A stretch of DNA of 64,000 nucleotides from Pictodentalium vernedei (Eukaryota > Mollusca > Scaphopoda > Dentaliida > Dentaliidae), in the NCBI GenBank assembly GCA_031216915.1, contig CM062294.1, positions 162,271,455 through 162,335,454 of the forward strand. The letters are read 5' to 3'. Both the position numbers and the translations under genes were made by a program. Shown here in pieces: positions 21,258 through 32,590 of this stretch; position 1 is the first letter of the stretch; each line of letters opens with the position of its first letter. The notes beneath the pieces are model-generated. The model did no database searches and was not told the DNA's origin. It saw only the letters and a program-made list of their open reading frames with translations.

Positions 21258-24200
21258 TTATTTAAACCTTTTAGTTAGCAAGATAAAACTGTGAGTTGTT
21301 TCAAAAACGTTTATGTTGATTTCGGAAGTGAGAAGAGAACTGTCGTACAAAAGGCCTAACTGACTTATTGTAACTGTTCGTACGTCGTCGTGGAGCGGGC
21401 AGCGTAGCAGGAAATGTTCTGTTGTTCCCCGTTCGCCACATCTACAATGAAATGAAGACGATAAGTGATTTCTGAATAGGTGATCATTAAGATTGCTGAA
21501 TCCTAAGCGGAGCCTACAATGTAGAATCTGGGCTAATCGGGATTTATGACCGACATAGAAGCTGGGTATCTTGCGATTATCCTTGTTAAGATACTGTTTG
21601 AATGTGGTGGGATTAGGGTTTTCTCTCACCTGAACTCATTCCAAAGGTCGGTTGTGGAAGGTAAAAACGAGGATTGGTGACTGTGATTTTTGCATCTGAT
21701 ATTACTCAGGTTAGAGTTGTTTCGAAGGTTATAGCTGTGGGTATCCGCGATTGTTGGGGGATCATCAGTGATATATAGTGGGGTGTTAGACGATGGTACA
21801 TTTTGAAGTACTGCATAAGTTTGTGTTTTTTCCTTCTTGAAACCAAACCAGTTTCAATATATAGAGACTACTTGCTCGCACTTTCAGTTCCTCCGGTCAC
21901 AATCCGGGCTGCTTCAATTTGAATTCGTTCAAGTCCACGGGATTATTCTACACTGCAATTATCCCACACTACGTCTGCATATTCCAATGCTGGACGAACG
22001 AATGAAATATAAACTCTTTCAAGGGCTTTACGATCAAGTCTAAACTTCAGTTGCCTAATCATGTCAATTCGTTTCTACTCTTGTGCGATTATTTCACTTA
22101 GATGGGATGACCAACTACCACTCTCGTTTATGATCAGCCCGAGGTGTTTGTGCTTTTGGGCGTTTTTTATGTTCGGCGAGGACATTGTCAGATGGGGATG
22201 GGTCTGCTGTGATATTTTACGTGTAATTACCATAGATTTCGTTTTATTTGGATTGGAGATTACGAGCCATTGGCGAGACCAGTCCTCGATTATTTTAAGA
22301 TCATTATTAATAATTTCAGCTGCCAGTTGCGAAATTTCGACAACAAGAAAAAGAGTGGTATCATCGGCAAAGAATCTGATATTACTTTTAATATTATCCA
22401 CTATGTCGTTGATGTAGATCAAAAACAAAAGTGGTCCTAAGATAGATCTTTGTGGAACACCGGCTGTGAAATTCCCCCATGATGACGTTTCACAATTTAT
22501 AAAAACCCGTTGCTGGCGGTCTTCTAAGTAACTTTGAAACCAGCGAAGTAAGGGTCCAGTGATACCTATACGTTCAAGCTTGAACAGTAAGCCATAATGT
22601 CATACTTTATCGAATGCTTTACTTACATCACCGAATACGACCCGAATTTCCTTCCCATCGTCAAGCGCAGAGCTAAATATATGATAAATTTCAGTTAATT
22701 GTAGAACTGTTGAGTCAGATGGGAGGAAGCCGGATTGAAGAGATGTAAGTAGAGAGTTATTTCGTAAGAATGCGATAATTCTTTTAAAAATGCATCTTTC
22801 AAAGACTTTGCTTAAACAACTTAATAGGGTTAATGGACGGTAGTTCGTTGCCAATTTGGGGTTCCCGTATTTGAAGACGGGGACAACGTTACCCCTCTTC
22901 CATTCAGCTGGAAAAAAAAGAGTGGCTCAGCATCATATTGAAGACAGTTGTCAAAGGAGATGCTAAGCTCGTTGAACACCTTTTGAGAATCTTCGGGCTA
23001 ATATTGTCGGGCCACATGCTTTGGAGACACTCAGAGAGTTGAGCGATTCTTTCACTTCCACGGGGGTAAGAGTAATCTGACTTATTGCCAGGCGATCAGG
23101 GCTGAAAGGGGTATGCGGGATGGAATGACCTTGGTCTTCAACTGATGAGATGTTACAAAAATAGTCGTTAAGAATTTGGGCTTTATCTCTCTCGTGTGAG
23201 ATAAGATTATCATTTAAAAGAAGGGCAGGGATGGGCGACCGGATTTTGAAGAGTATATATCTGAGGGATTTCCACCACTCAGAGGGATTTGTTGACGGAC
23301 TATTCAGGACTGTGTCAATCTTAATAAAATGCAATTGCTTTGATTTACGTATTTCAGATGTTACTTCGTTGCGTTTTTTCCAAAATTTTTCCCATGCCTG
23401 TGGGGAATTTACTAACTTTGCTTTGCGATGGAGACGCTTTCTCTGACGTATTAGGCGTCTCAGGTTATTGTGAAACCACTTCGGTTGTTGAGGTCTTACA
23501 GATACAAGTTTGTTTGGAATGAGTTTAGCAGTTGTACTGGTTATTGTTGTGGTGAGCTCGTTTGTAACAGAGGAGATGCTACAATTAGCAAGCAGGCCTG
23601 ACCAATTGATGTCAGAGAAGCGACTATTTAATTCAGGAAAATGCCCATCATCATATGTCCAGACAAGTCGTTTGTGAGGTTTACTGTGGGTTTTTCGGAA
23701 GTTAAAAGTCGCAATAACAGGACAATGGTACCTGACATAATTACCAAGGAAAGGGTCACCAACTTCTGCAGTTAGAATTGAGAGGTCATCATTTACAAGG
23801 ATCAAGTCTATTAATGATGATAAATTCTCCGTGTAATAGGTCGGTTCGACAATCAGCTGCTTGAGATTGAACTGGTTGGTAATTCGTTGCAGTGAGACCG
23901 AGGGACCGGCGGCCTGGTTATCGTTGAAGTCTCCCTCAGCAAAAGATTTTTAATATCTGTGTCTAGAACTCTTTCAATAGATGTTTCTATAAGTTCCATA
24001 AGTCACTGTCTGAGTTGGGTGGCCTATATAGTATACCTACGAGGATCGACCCACTGGTGGTGTATATCGGGGCCCATAAACATTCTAGCCCAGGTATGTC
24101 AAGATCTGGGCGTGCCTTGAAGGGTATATCGTTTTTGATGTAAATTATTACTCCACCACCTCTTGAGCTCCTGTCTTTTCGCAAAGGGTTTTGGAAGTTG

Positions 24201-24730
24201 GGAAGTAGGATATCCTCATTCCTCACAATTGGGGTAAGCCACGTTTCGGTAAATTCACAAATGCCATGGGGAGGCATCTCACAGCTGAGTATATCCAATT
24301 TTGAGCACAGACTTGGTACGTTCATGCGAAGTATGGAGAAACCACTTGTATTCGAAGATGGGTTCCATGAGTGTGAGCTATGCGGGGAGTTTACACACGA
24401 GCTGGTTGGACCGGGGTTTCTCTCAATGTCACCGGCCACATATAATAGCAGTATTGTCCATAATATGTTAACAGTAGCGAGCGCAGACAGCAAGAGTTAT
24501 TTTTTGAGGGAGGGAGAGAGTGACTCCTCACTTGTGGTACTCTTGTTATCGGCTGGGTTTGTCGCGATTAGCAAGGCAACCATTAATGTTAATCCAGTTA
24601 TGCCATGTGACGAGACCAACAACACCAGGATAGTACTAGAGTAATCGAGCTGTTTTTTACGATGCACCCCGGAGTGCGCCTTTGGAGCAAACAGGCCCAC
24701 TCTCATCCGGTAAATGTTTATATCATCCAT
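21258..24730 (-). pseudogene. LINE-C ORF2: hydrophobic leader, 2A-like motif, endonuclease, reverse transcriptase
   Basis: Pieces in order on the minus strand: a leader with a hydrophobic stretch (24730-24497); 24493-23987 with ILWTILLLY, GDIERNPGP, then the apurinic-type endonuclease (TETW, GILYRPPNS); GDFNDNQAAGP (about 23915-23885, in another frame, Asp kept); RYHCPV and linker (23805-22963); reverse transcriptase with VVFGDVSKAFDKV (22600-22854), GVPQRSILGP, and FFADDT (22075-22428, catalytic box intact); and a C-terminal CRCGE...H...C cluster (21629-21258). At least five frame breaks. Closest relative here is the intact LINE-E ORF2. Confidence 0.85.
24407..24433 (-). other. Canonical 2A-like ribosome-skipping motif in LINE-C ORF2
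   Basis: Encodes GDIERNPGP, which fits the 2A consensus D-x-E-x-N-P-G-P, directly after a hydrophobic run. 2A motifs make the ribosome release the upstream peptide between G and P and continue. Such motifs have been described in some animal non-LTR retrotransposons of this type. Activity here is untested. Confidence 0.75.
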
Positions 24731-25844
24731 TGCTTAGACGTGGGTGGATAATACACGGAGGAGACTGGACCAATTTGGTAAAACCCATCACAGGTGAGGC
24801 CGATCTTCGAACTGACTGGACTTCGCACAAGTATTGCCGATTCATATGGGGAGTTCCAGGCATTTTCAGAAGTAGTTTTGGTATGAACAGTGTTGCAGAA
24901 AGTTAGGTCGGGTATAGAAGGAAAAGAGGTAATAACTGATGATATGTACAAAGTGAAAAGAACAAGCAAATAAGGCAATATGTATATAGCTGGATTATGA
25001 AAACACAGGTTGTTGGAATTCGGGGATTATTACTTTTCCGTAGGCTATCCTTCACACTTTGAGTGTTTTGGGTTTTTGAATCAATATATTCTTGGTATAC
25101 AACGTTAGTCGCTATAGCATTCACGGGGTTGTCAGCGGTCTGCTATCATGCACCATGTGCCTGTAATTAGGCTGGGGATTCTAAAGGAGTCCCCGGCCCA
25201 ATGCAAGGCGGATGAGGCCTACCTATCACTTGGGGCTGCACAGTCCTTTAGCCCAAAAGCAAATCAGTCGGCGAGATAACAAGGGTTTCCGCGCAATTAC
25301 AGTGGAATTGGGGGGGGGGGGGGGGGGTGCAGGTGAAGGGAGATATCGAAAAAATCGAAGAGAAAATACACGGGAGTTTATCTTTCGGTACCGGATAGTA
25401 TTATTCTTCACATTGATAACAATTTGAGGCAGACCATTGTTAGGTGTCTTGCGGGGGGGGGGGGGGCTCATTGTGCACCCCTCCCCCTGTATCTGCCACC
25501 AAGACCGCAGAGTCGGATGCTTGGACCGAGTGATCAAACCACCCACTTCAATCGACTATGCCTTATCCTACGATTATTCATGCGTCTTGGTTACAGTGGG
25601 TTCACCAAACCACTTTGACAACGACTCGGGTTACAGGAAGTTTGAGATCCATGGAAAGGGATCGAAGACAAAGAAGTGTGTGTGTGGGGTGGGGGGGGGG
25701 GGGTAGGCAAATACAGTAAAAGGGATGTTTATTTGGATCATGGCTTCCTCACTTATTCGTAGCTAGAAAGCACAACGACCTGTGGTAGATCTTTGCAAGC
25801 CATCAGCTATCCCCGGTATGCCCTGTTTTCAACTTTAGATAACT
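24731..25844 (-). other. LINE-C spacer between ORF1 and ORF2
   Basis: Contains G runs on the plus strand at 25310-25327, 25454-25466 and 25690-25702. Several short open frames here are rich in Pro or Gly because they cross these runs, and none has a recognisable domain. Confidence 0.5.
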
Positions 25845-26735
25845 GAGTAAGATTCGTGACTCTTTCGACGGTATTGTCTTTCATTTTCACAAAGATTACA
25901 CCGTCGAAGGACCATGTGTCCAGAACCTTTCTCTCTTTTTTCAGCAGCCGCGCTCGCCTGGCTATGTCGGCTCATGCTTTGTTCAAGTCCTCGTTTAGAA
26001 AAACTTCTAGGGCTCGAGAGGCGCCACTTGTAGGCTTTATATTTTTCAAGGAGGTGCGTGACCTAAAGAGGCGATCTCTGACGCGATAGCTGTTCAGGCG
26101 AAATATGATGGGCCTGTTTCGAGCCCTGGTCTTATGTTCAACTCTATGGCTACGGGAGATGTCATTTAGAGACAAATCAACCCCAATTTGCTTAGCAGTG
26201 TCCAGAATTATGGAATCAGTATTTTCGTTTTGAGTTTCAGGGATTCCTGTCAATCGCAAACTGTTTCTTCTCCCGTACTGCTCAAGGTCGTCAATGCGAT
26301 CCTCGAGGCTGTGTATTTGGGTATCCTTATCATTGGTTTGGGCTTTTAGGTTTTCAACCGTTTCTTCAAGTTTGTTCAGCTTTTCATTGTTAGCTCTATT
26401 AAAAATAGACTGCAGGAGATTTTGAACTGTTGAGTCACTCAAGAGTTCAATAAAATCGTCTTTCGTAAATGATATGAATGGTGCTCTGGCTCTTGGAGTG
26501 CAGTTTTGTGAATCGGGTTCGAAATCATAGTCAGAAAGTCGGGAACCCGCATACGCAGTTTCACTAAGAATCATATTAGGGTCGTCTACCCCCTCGGTAT
26601 CTTCATCAAATGTCTTTGCCTTTTTCCGGTCGAGAGGTGAGGTGATGGCGTTGTTCCAAGAGATCCCCCTGCATTGCGCCACCGTTTAATTGATGAAGAC
26701 GCTTCGGCAATTTCGGTATTTTCATCGTCCGCCAT
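25845..26735 (-). pseudogene. LINE-C ORF1: coiled-coil, RRM-like nucleic-acid chaperone
   Basis: Start chosen at ATG 26735-26733 (MADDENTEIAEASSS), followed by a small indel near 26640 (a CCTCAC repeat), then a long frame to 25972 and a final shifted part to about 25845. In order: acidic N-terminus, a coiled coil (LEETVENLKAQTNDKDTQIH), the DLEQYGRRNSLRLTGIPE block typical of L1-type ORF1 RRM domains, and a basic C-terminal domain. ORF1 proteins bind the LINE RNA and form RNP trimers. About 290 residues. Two frame breaks. Confidence 0.8.
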
Positions 26736-27290
26736 GGTTGATAATATATAGATAAACTAGTTGGAACAGATAGTTAGTTGTTTGTGTAAGAGTTAGGCAC
26801 TGCTGAGCACGATTAATCAGTCGATCGGGTTCAACAAAATGAGACAGAGACAGTTAATAAGGTGTAAGTTAGATAATGATGAACGGTAGATTTGAGCTGC
26901 AGACGAGTGATCACAAAGAAATCAGTTGACGGCCTTCATCACTTCACTTCATCACTTCATGGTCCGCTGACTTCAGTAGACCGACAAGCAGGTGAACTGA
27001 GATAATACAGCTAATGATGAAAATATCTGGTGTGGTCAGCAAAAATGTTCAATAAATTCCGACAATGGAGATGAAAAATTCTTCTTGAAGCTGCCCGTAA
27101 CAAGAATGTACCATTGTAATCAATTATAGTTATAGTCTAGCTTCAACTGAGAACAGTTGGGAGCATTACAAAAATAACTGTCAATAATTACAAGGAGAAT
27201 ATTAGCGCCGCATCGAAATTAAGGTGAAAGCATACATTCAATACAGTATTCGTCTTTCCAGAGAACAAACTCCGCGCTCCATTGAGTTTT

Positions 27291-27480
27291 GAATTTGGCA
27301 TACAAATTGCCGTAAAAGGAATTGAGCATAAAAATTTAACACCGAAAATTCCCATAGACTTTTTTTCACCAGAGAGCCCAATTCCTTCCAGGTCTGGATT
27401 GTTTCTGGCGAACCAATGCCTTTGGAAATTTCAGTGTTAAATTTTTACGCCCAAGTGCCTTCCCTTACTACTGAAAATCA
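27291..27480 (-). repeat. Right half of the foldback element split by LINE-C
   Basis: Matches 20190-20320 in inverted orientation (GGCACTTGGGCGTAAAAATT on the minus strand at about 27470). See the left half. Confidence 0.7.
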
Positions 27481-27596
27481 ATATTTTCAACGTGGACAGT
27501 ATTAATTCGTCTACCACTAAATAATGAATATGGACTCTTCCTATTGCACCACTGAACTGACATGGAAGATACCAGTGGGGTTCAAAGGGTTAATTT
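27480..27596. mobile_element. MITE family M2, partial copy
   Basis: Ends GGGGTTCAAAGGGTTAA at 27578-27594 and shares the internal AAATAATGAATATGGACTCTTC region with elements at 37727-37942 and 47441-48012. One end only is clear. Confidence 0.55.
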
Positions 27597-27762
27597 ACGT
27601 GAGAGTGTCTGTTGAGCATTTTTCACTTCATGTAACTTTTTTTTATTATTTGTTTGGAAACATCATCTCAGACTGCTTTTTTTACGCAGTCTAAAATAGT
27701 AAAAAAAGAAAAAGTTTTAACAAACGAGAAAAGAAACCAAGACCCCCCAACAACTTAACCCT

Positions 27763-27900
27763 TTACCCAACGTAGCGGCATGAACCTCCCAGCACTATTC
27801 ACAAAAATCACCATTCAATTTTCACTACTTTTGTCATTTCTTGTCTCAAAAACGTAGCTTGTGATGCCTCGCTGGGACGAGCTCAACCAATGAGGGGGGC
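27763..27900 (+). mobile_element. MITE family M1, truncated half copy
   Basis: Starts TTAACCCTTTACCCAACGTA and follows the 40178 copy through the internal arm (GTCTCAAAAACGTAG) to the palindrome centre, where it stops and the Polinton protease fragment begins. Confidence 0.7.
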
Positions 27901-27903
27901 ATA

Positions 27904-28220
27904 TACTAAACATAGACAAGCTTATATTGTAAACATAGATCATCGAGAGAAACAGGAGAGCATTTGGTGGCAATATATTTCAAACACAATTATTTTGCCA
28001 TTTATTTGATTTTTATGGTTTACCACTAATGGATAAAGACATATACAATTCCACAGTGAAAAACAGATTCCAGGACAATAAATACAATGAAACTATAAAG
28101 TATTCCCAGCGTAGTGTGTGGAATGAACTTGACGTATTTGCATTATATCATCTTGCAAAACGATGTGTTTTAGAGACAGTTCTTACTATCAAATTCCATC
28201 CAAGAAATTTCTAAGAAAAC
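27904..28220 (+). pseudogene. Second fragment of a Polinton adenain-like protease
   Basis: Matches 19082-19400 along most of its length (ACAAGCTTATATTGTAAACA against ACAAGCATATATTGTGAACA). The GEHL block keeps the His, but the Cys region has become SVWNELDVFAL with no Cys. It is the only recognisable Polinton gene here and is on the plus strand. Probably a separate old Polinton copy; a duplicated end of the 12.7-19.5 kb element is the alternative. Confidence 0.6.
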
Positions 28221-30261
28221 GAGATATTCTACGTTGGATTGCGCAAAAGTGTAGATATTATATCCAGGGGCGGACTGGGCCAAGAAATATTACCGGGAAA
28301 CGTACCGGGGCGGAGGAGGTGGTGGGGAGGGGGGGGGGGGGGTGTTGCGGATCCGTAGAAAATATTGATTTTTTTCGAACTAAAAGAACGCTGCTTCCCT
28401 GCATCTGAGCGATCACTTGCAGTCCACATATAGAAGACATTACGATGGAATATTTATATCATCGTCGTCGCTCATTGGAAAAAAAATGGTTTGCACCGGG
28501 GGGTGGGGGGTGGGGGTGCGCTATTGAGCCGACCATAGTTCGAGCCAATAGAAAAACATTTTGATTTTTTCAAACCGACAGAACGCTGTTTCCTTACATC
28601 TGAGCGATCAAATGCAGACTGGACTGCTAGTATATCATCGAAATATCTCTATATGGACTGCCAATGGCAGTCCACATAGAGATAAATTCGGTGTACCGGC
28701 TGTCTGTGCAATCAAACCCATTTTGTCTGTTGGTAATTTTCACAGAATGTCATGCATGTACCAACGTGTGTTGGACTGCATCAATTTTGGGGCCCCAGAG
28801 GGACCCCAATAGACGGCCCACCGGGAATCTTCCTGGTGGAACGTATAGCCATTCCGTCTCTGTTATTTAAAATGAGTGTCTATGAATAAAGAAAATGAGG
28901 TGTGAAAATAAAACTCCGCGAGCCGACTCATGCGATACTGCTTGACTGACGGTCCCCAACGCGATGAGATACCGTACACCAGAAAACTTCACTTTACGGA
29001 TAACCTCTGTGTATCAGATACCCTGATACACACCGTATTTCCGGCAATGCAAGGCCATATACACATTTACTGGTAGATATAGAGCTAAACTTGATCAAGG
29101 GAATCTCCCAGTACAAAGTCTCTGAGTCAAACATCAATGTCTTGTCAAACACGGTAAAAACATTTCGCTTATATTTTCTGTCTTTTCGCCGGCTCTAAAT
29201 TGCTAGTCCTTGCAGATGAAGACCGTGGGACAAACACAAAGGTTCTTTCCGGTATGCCAATCACCATGCGCGTATTCATTGCTAATTCAATCAGTCCCCG
29301 GCGGCATCTCTATTCGAAAAGAAACAATGGACAGTGTGTGTAATTAAATACTCTGGGTGATGATATTTGTTAGAAATTTCTCATTTCACATCTTCAGTTT
29401 TTAATCTCTCAGGTGTCATTGTTTTGTAGTTCCAGGAAACATTCTCTCGACAGGTTCATAGATATTTCTTTGGGTTCGGGAAGCCATATATTTGAAAATT
29501 AATTTTCAACACATAATTTATTGTGAGCTATTCTTGAATTTTCGTCGTAATCAGGTGTTATTTGCATTGTCCTGTCTAGACAAGTCACTGTATTTTCGAG
29601 TCTTGAACGTGCGTTTAACTTCGATTCCGTCCAGTCAGAAATAGTTCCATGAAACATTCAATATCAGGATGGTGTATGAAACATCGTTTAAGTTTTGAGT
29701 GCAATGAACAAATTCCTATCGGTCGTTTTTCGCTTTTAAACTTTAAACTAACGAGGCTGAAAGGCGACAATTGCACTGTTCTGTAGCTTGTGGGGAGGTA
29801 ACCTCTATCTTCCTCCTCGATCCTGTCTATCGACATTTTGTGTTGACCGTTGGAAAAAATGTTTGTCGTTCACTGAATGCCGCTAATTTGGAAAAAAAAA
29901 ACATCGATCATTTCACGAGAGCACAATTTCCAATTATAGTTTGTATGTATAAACAGCAAATGTAACGTTATACCTTTACTTTTGTTCTCTTGTCCCGGAC
30001 CCAAACGTTGGTACATTACAAGGTCTGAATTCTGAAATCAGTTCGGTTTAAAATCAACCCAAATCAACTGGGTTGAGTGAATTGGGTTGTTATTCACTCA
30101 ACACAGCTGATTTCAGTTAATTTTTAAAACAACTGATTTAAGAGTGTGGGTGATTGGTAGTACAAACAACACTTTCTGGAACTGATCAACCAACATACAT
30201 TTCCAGTCAAAGTGACAACATATTCTGAGATAGGTTTTAGATTCTTTGTTTGCTGTATACA
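28221..30261. other. No gene seen; G-rich simple tracts
   Basis: G runs at 28318-28341 and 28498-28514 and a pair of similar stretches (about 28366-28440 and 28560-28620, both with GAACGCTGCTTCC/GAACGCTGTTTCC followed by CATCTGAGCGATCA), suggesting an old 190-bp duplication. From 28870 to 30260 nothing recognised. Confidence 0.5.
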
Positions 30262-30425
30262 TTATACAGAATATATAGAGGATATGGAATGAGGGTTTTT
30301 CTCATATAATATTTATGAAAATTTTTCGTTTTGGCGAGCCTCTGGTGAGCCCAAACGGAAACTTCGGACGAGTTTCATAAATGTTATATGAGAAAAACAC
30401 TAATTTCATATTCTATTTATCATAT
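30262..30425. repeat. Hairpin-forming inverted repeat (MITE-like)
   Basis: Arms of about 55 bp: the left reads TTCTCATATAATATTTATGA at 30299-30318 and the right reads TTTCATAAATGTTATATGAG at about 30375-30394, with a 56-bp loop. Outer ends AGAATATATAGAGGATATGG and its imperfect complement. No coding. Confidence 0.65.
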
Positions 30426-30466
30426 GACACACACACGCACAAATTAGCCACTTAGTATGACCCTTT

Positions 30467-30690
30467 TAAACAACACCTAACTTGAGTCGCAGACGACACT
30501 TGGAAACAACATCCTGGTATCACTAAAAAATTTAATTTTTTGCTTCCAAAACATAGGTTATGACCCCTCATTGGAACGAGCTCGTCGAGCTCGTTCCAAT
30601 GAGGGGTCATAACCTATGTTTTGGAAGCAAAAAGTGAAAACATAAAAAAATGAATGGCGTTTTTCTTGTAGGTAAAAGATTAATACAAAA
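30467..30690 (-). mobile_element. MITE family M1 with a perfect 97-bp palindrome
   Basis: Minus orientation relative to the 40178 copy. Its centre (30537-30633) has two perfectly complementary 48-base arms around a single T. Outer ends TTAAACAACACCTAA and TAGGTAAAAGATTAA are diverged forms of the family termini. Confidence 0.75.
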
Positions 30691-30734
30691 TAAACCACTC
30701 TGAATAGGACAGATAACGTAAATTCTCCCCACTG

Positions 30735-30905
30735 AAATTATGCAAATATGACCCAGATGTATTTTGTTTAGCCAATCAAATTGTCCAGTTTTGAAATTGA
30801 CCAATGAAAGCTCCCAACTCTAATTATGCAAATTATGAAAATGTGGGCCAGTTGTATTTTGTTCAGCCAATCAAATTGTCTAGCTTTGACATTGGCCAAT
30901 GGAAT
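30735..30905. repeat. Two ~84-bp tandem units with octamer and CCAAT motifs
   Basis: Each unit has ATGCAAAT (an octamer-type motif) followed about 30 bases later by AGCCAATCAAATTGTC and then GACCAATG/GGCCAATG. Promoter-like composition, but no adjacent gene was found. Confidence 0.6.
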
Positions 30906-31567
30906 TGACGGAAGGCTTTATTTATCACTGATTAAGATGAAAACAAAATATCAAATGTTTTAAAGTGAACAAAACGGACGAGTCATGTGATAAATATACA
31001 TATTAGATTACAATCGTGTGAAAGTAGAAGTATACTTCAAGGAGATGGAAAAGCCAGATTGGCTGTCTTACTGTCATCTCCCATATAATTATCATTATGT
31101 ATCCAATATAACATTGTCTTCAGATTGTGCCAGTTTATCGAGCAGTTACTGAAAATGATTTGATTGAGAAGTTCCATGATTAGGAAGTGGTATGTGGTAT
31201 GCAATCGACGAGTAGGTGAATAGGTGGACTAGGGCTTTTACTTCATCAGCCTCCATACTGTACATCAAAAGGTGGGTTGTGTTTTGGAAAACTGGGATGT
31301 GTTGCAGTATAAAAGGAAAAAACCATTGTTTCATCGTCAACCGTATAACACCATTTATCTTAACTATTTGAATGGACTCAAGGATTGGGACAGGATTCGA
31401 AATATGGCAAATTCACAACCAAATTCTTACCAAAGATAGTTTTGGGCATCTCATTCTAAGCAGTGTTGAAAGGTAAATATCACCTGGCTGTCTGTACATA
31501 TTCGGCAGCTGGAGGCGATGGAAAAGACGAGAAAGGTAGGCATCTATATAGTTTGTGCAGAAGTATT

Positions 31568-31876
31568 CTATATTTCTGAATGATGCGTTGGAACTGGTAC
31601 ATTCCTGTCGTTACCAAAAGCTGTCATGCTAAAGTGAGAATGCCAGTTAAACCACATGTCAATGATAAACAGGAGGTATGGGCAATTTTGGTACTGTTTC
31701 TTAAAACTTGATCTGACAGTTATGTCACGTGTACTCGGAGCAAGTTCGTTCCACATTCTGGCGTACCGATAAACTGGAAGATTGTCCAAGTATCTCGTTC
31801 GCGTTCGATCTGTTCTAAAACGTATAACGAAAAGTAAATCTAGAGTTTTTGAGTGGATACCGATGATTTCCAGCAA
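31568..31876 (-). pseudogene. C-terminal fragment of a LINE ORF2
   Basis: 102 codons open, with RTRYLDNLPVYRYARMWNEL followed by RSSFKKQYQ, a pattern like the end of LINE ORF2 proteins, where an x-x-R-x-x-LWN-L-P motif precedes a short helical tail. No reverse transcriptase nearby. The clade is unknown; homology is by pattern only. Confidence 0.45.
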
Positions 31877-31904
31877 TAATTCAACACATATTCACCTTGA
31901 ATTG

Positions 31905-32045
31905 ATGCATGAAACCGGCTAGTCCAAACATGGCCCGAAAGTCCGTAATATAAGTTTTTGTTTTGATATGTCCTTTTAAAGGACGTACCAAACCAAAAAA
32001 TTATATTACGAACTTTCAGGCCATGTTTGGACTAGAAACCGGCGA
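31905..32045. repeat. Inverted repeat, 64-bp arms
   Basis: GAAACCGGCTAGTCCAAACA on the left (31912-31931) pairs with TGTTTGGACTAGAAACCGGC region on the right (32023-32044), and the arms continue inward to a centre at TCCTTTTAAAGGA (31971-31983). A foldback element. Confidence 0.75.
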
Positions 32046-32195
32046 GCTGAATCAGACTGCAAGGCGCTATCTGTTCCGGGTATCAATCAACTCACTACCG
32101 CGCTTCAATGATTCAATGCGCTGTTTATTTTCATGCATCAATTCAAGGTTGAAACGAGTGGAATAATCCGATATTTATAAAAAGCGTATATTAAA

Positions 32196-32345
32196 AAGAA
32201 AATCTAGTGTTTTTGAGTGGATACTGAACATTATCTCACTTGTGATCGAGAGAAATGACTATTTTTTCTCGCGCAAGCGCTCGTGAAAAATAAACATTTG
32301 TCTCGGTCACTCATGAGATAATTTTCGGTATCCACTCAAAAACAC
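32196..32345. repeat. Hairpin element with 65-bp arms
   Basis: GTGTTTTTGAGTGGATACTG at the left and CGGTATCCACTCAAAAACAC at the right pair, and the arms continue (ATTATCTCA...TGAGATAAT). The left-arm outer sequence also occurs at 31840-31862 (TAGAGTTTTTGAGTGGATACC). Confidence 0.8.
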
Positions 32346-32379
32346 AAGATATCCTCTACACAGTAATCTCAAAAACAGT

Positions 32380-32590
32380 ATTCTAGAAATCTATAAAACC
32401 AGTCGCCTAACAGTCTGTAAAAACAGTCATCTATAATCTGTAAACAAAGATTCGTATTTTTTTCAGGTCACTAATTTGTAAAAACTATCTTCTAATAATC
32501 TGTAATACAGTCATCTAACAATGTGTAAAAATAGTCTTCTAATGATATGTAAATACCGATTACTAATTTCCAAAAACAGATTATTAAAGG
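32380..32590. repeat. Degenerate ~33-bp minisatellite
   Basis: About six imperfect copies of a unit like AATCTGTAAAAACAGTCATCTAA. The units differ by several bases and in length. Confidence 0.7.

Larger units (their letters stand above)
20321..27278 (-). mobile_element. LINE-C: full-length CR1-like retrotransposon with 12-bp target duplication
   Basis: Element of 6958 bp on the minus strand. It is flanked by the direct repeat CCATTGAGTTTT at 20309-20320 and 27279-27290. From its 5' end: 5'UTR (27278-26736), ORF1 (26735-about 25845), a spacer (about 25844-24731) with G/C runs, ORF2 (24730-21258), a 3'UTR of about 930 bp, and the 3' end AATAAATATTGTTTAAACT. The same 3' end closes LINE-E and, slightly changed, LINE-G. 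Both ORFs are frameshifted. The target lies inside an older foldback repeat. Confidence 0.85.

Noticed and set aside
30537-30633. MicroRNA precursor hairpin
   Set aside because: The stem is perfectly paired DNA inside a repeated MITE; no sign of a miRNA-type stem with mismatches or flanking structure.
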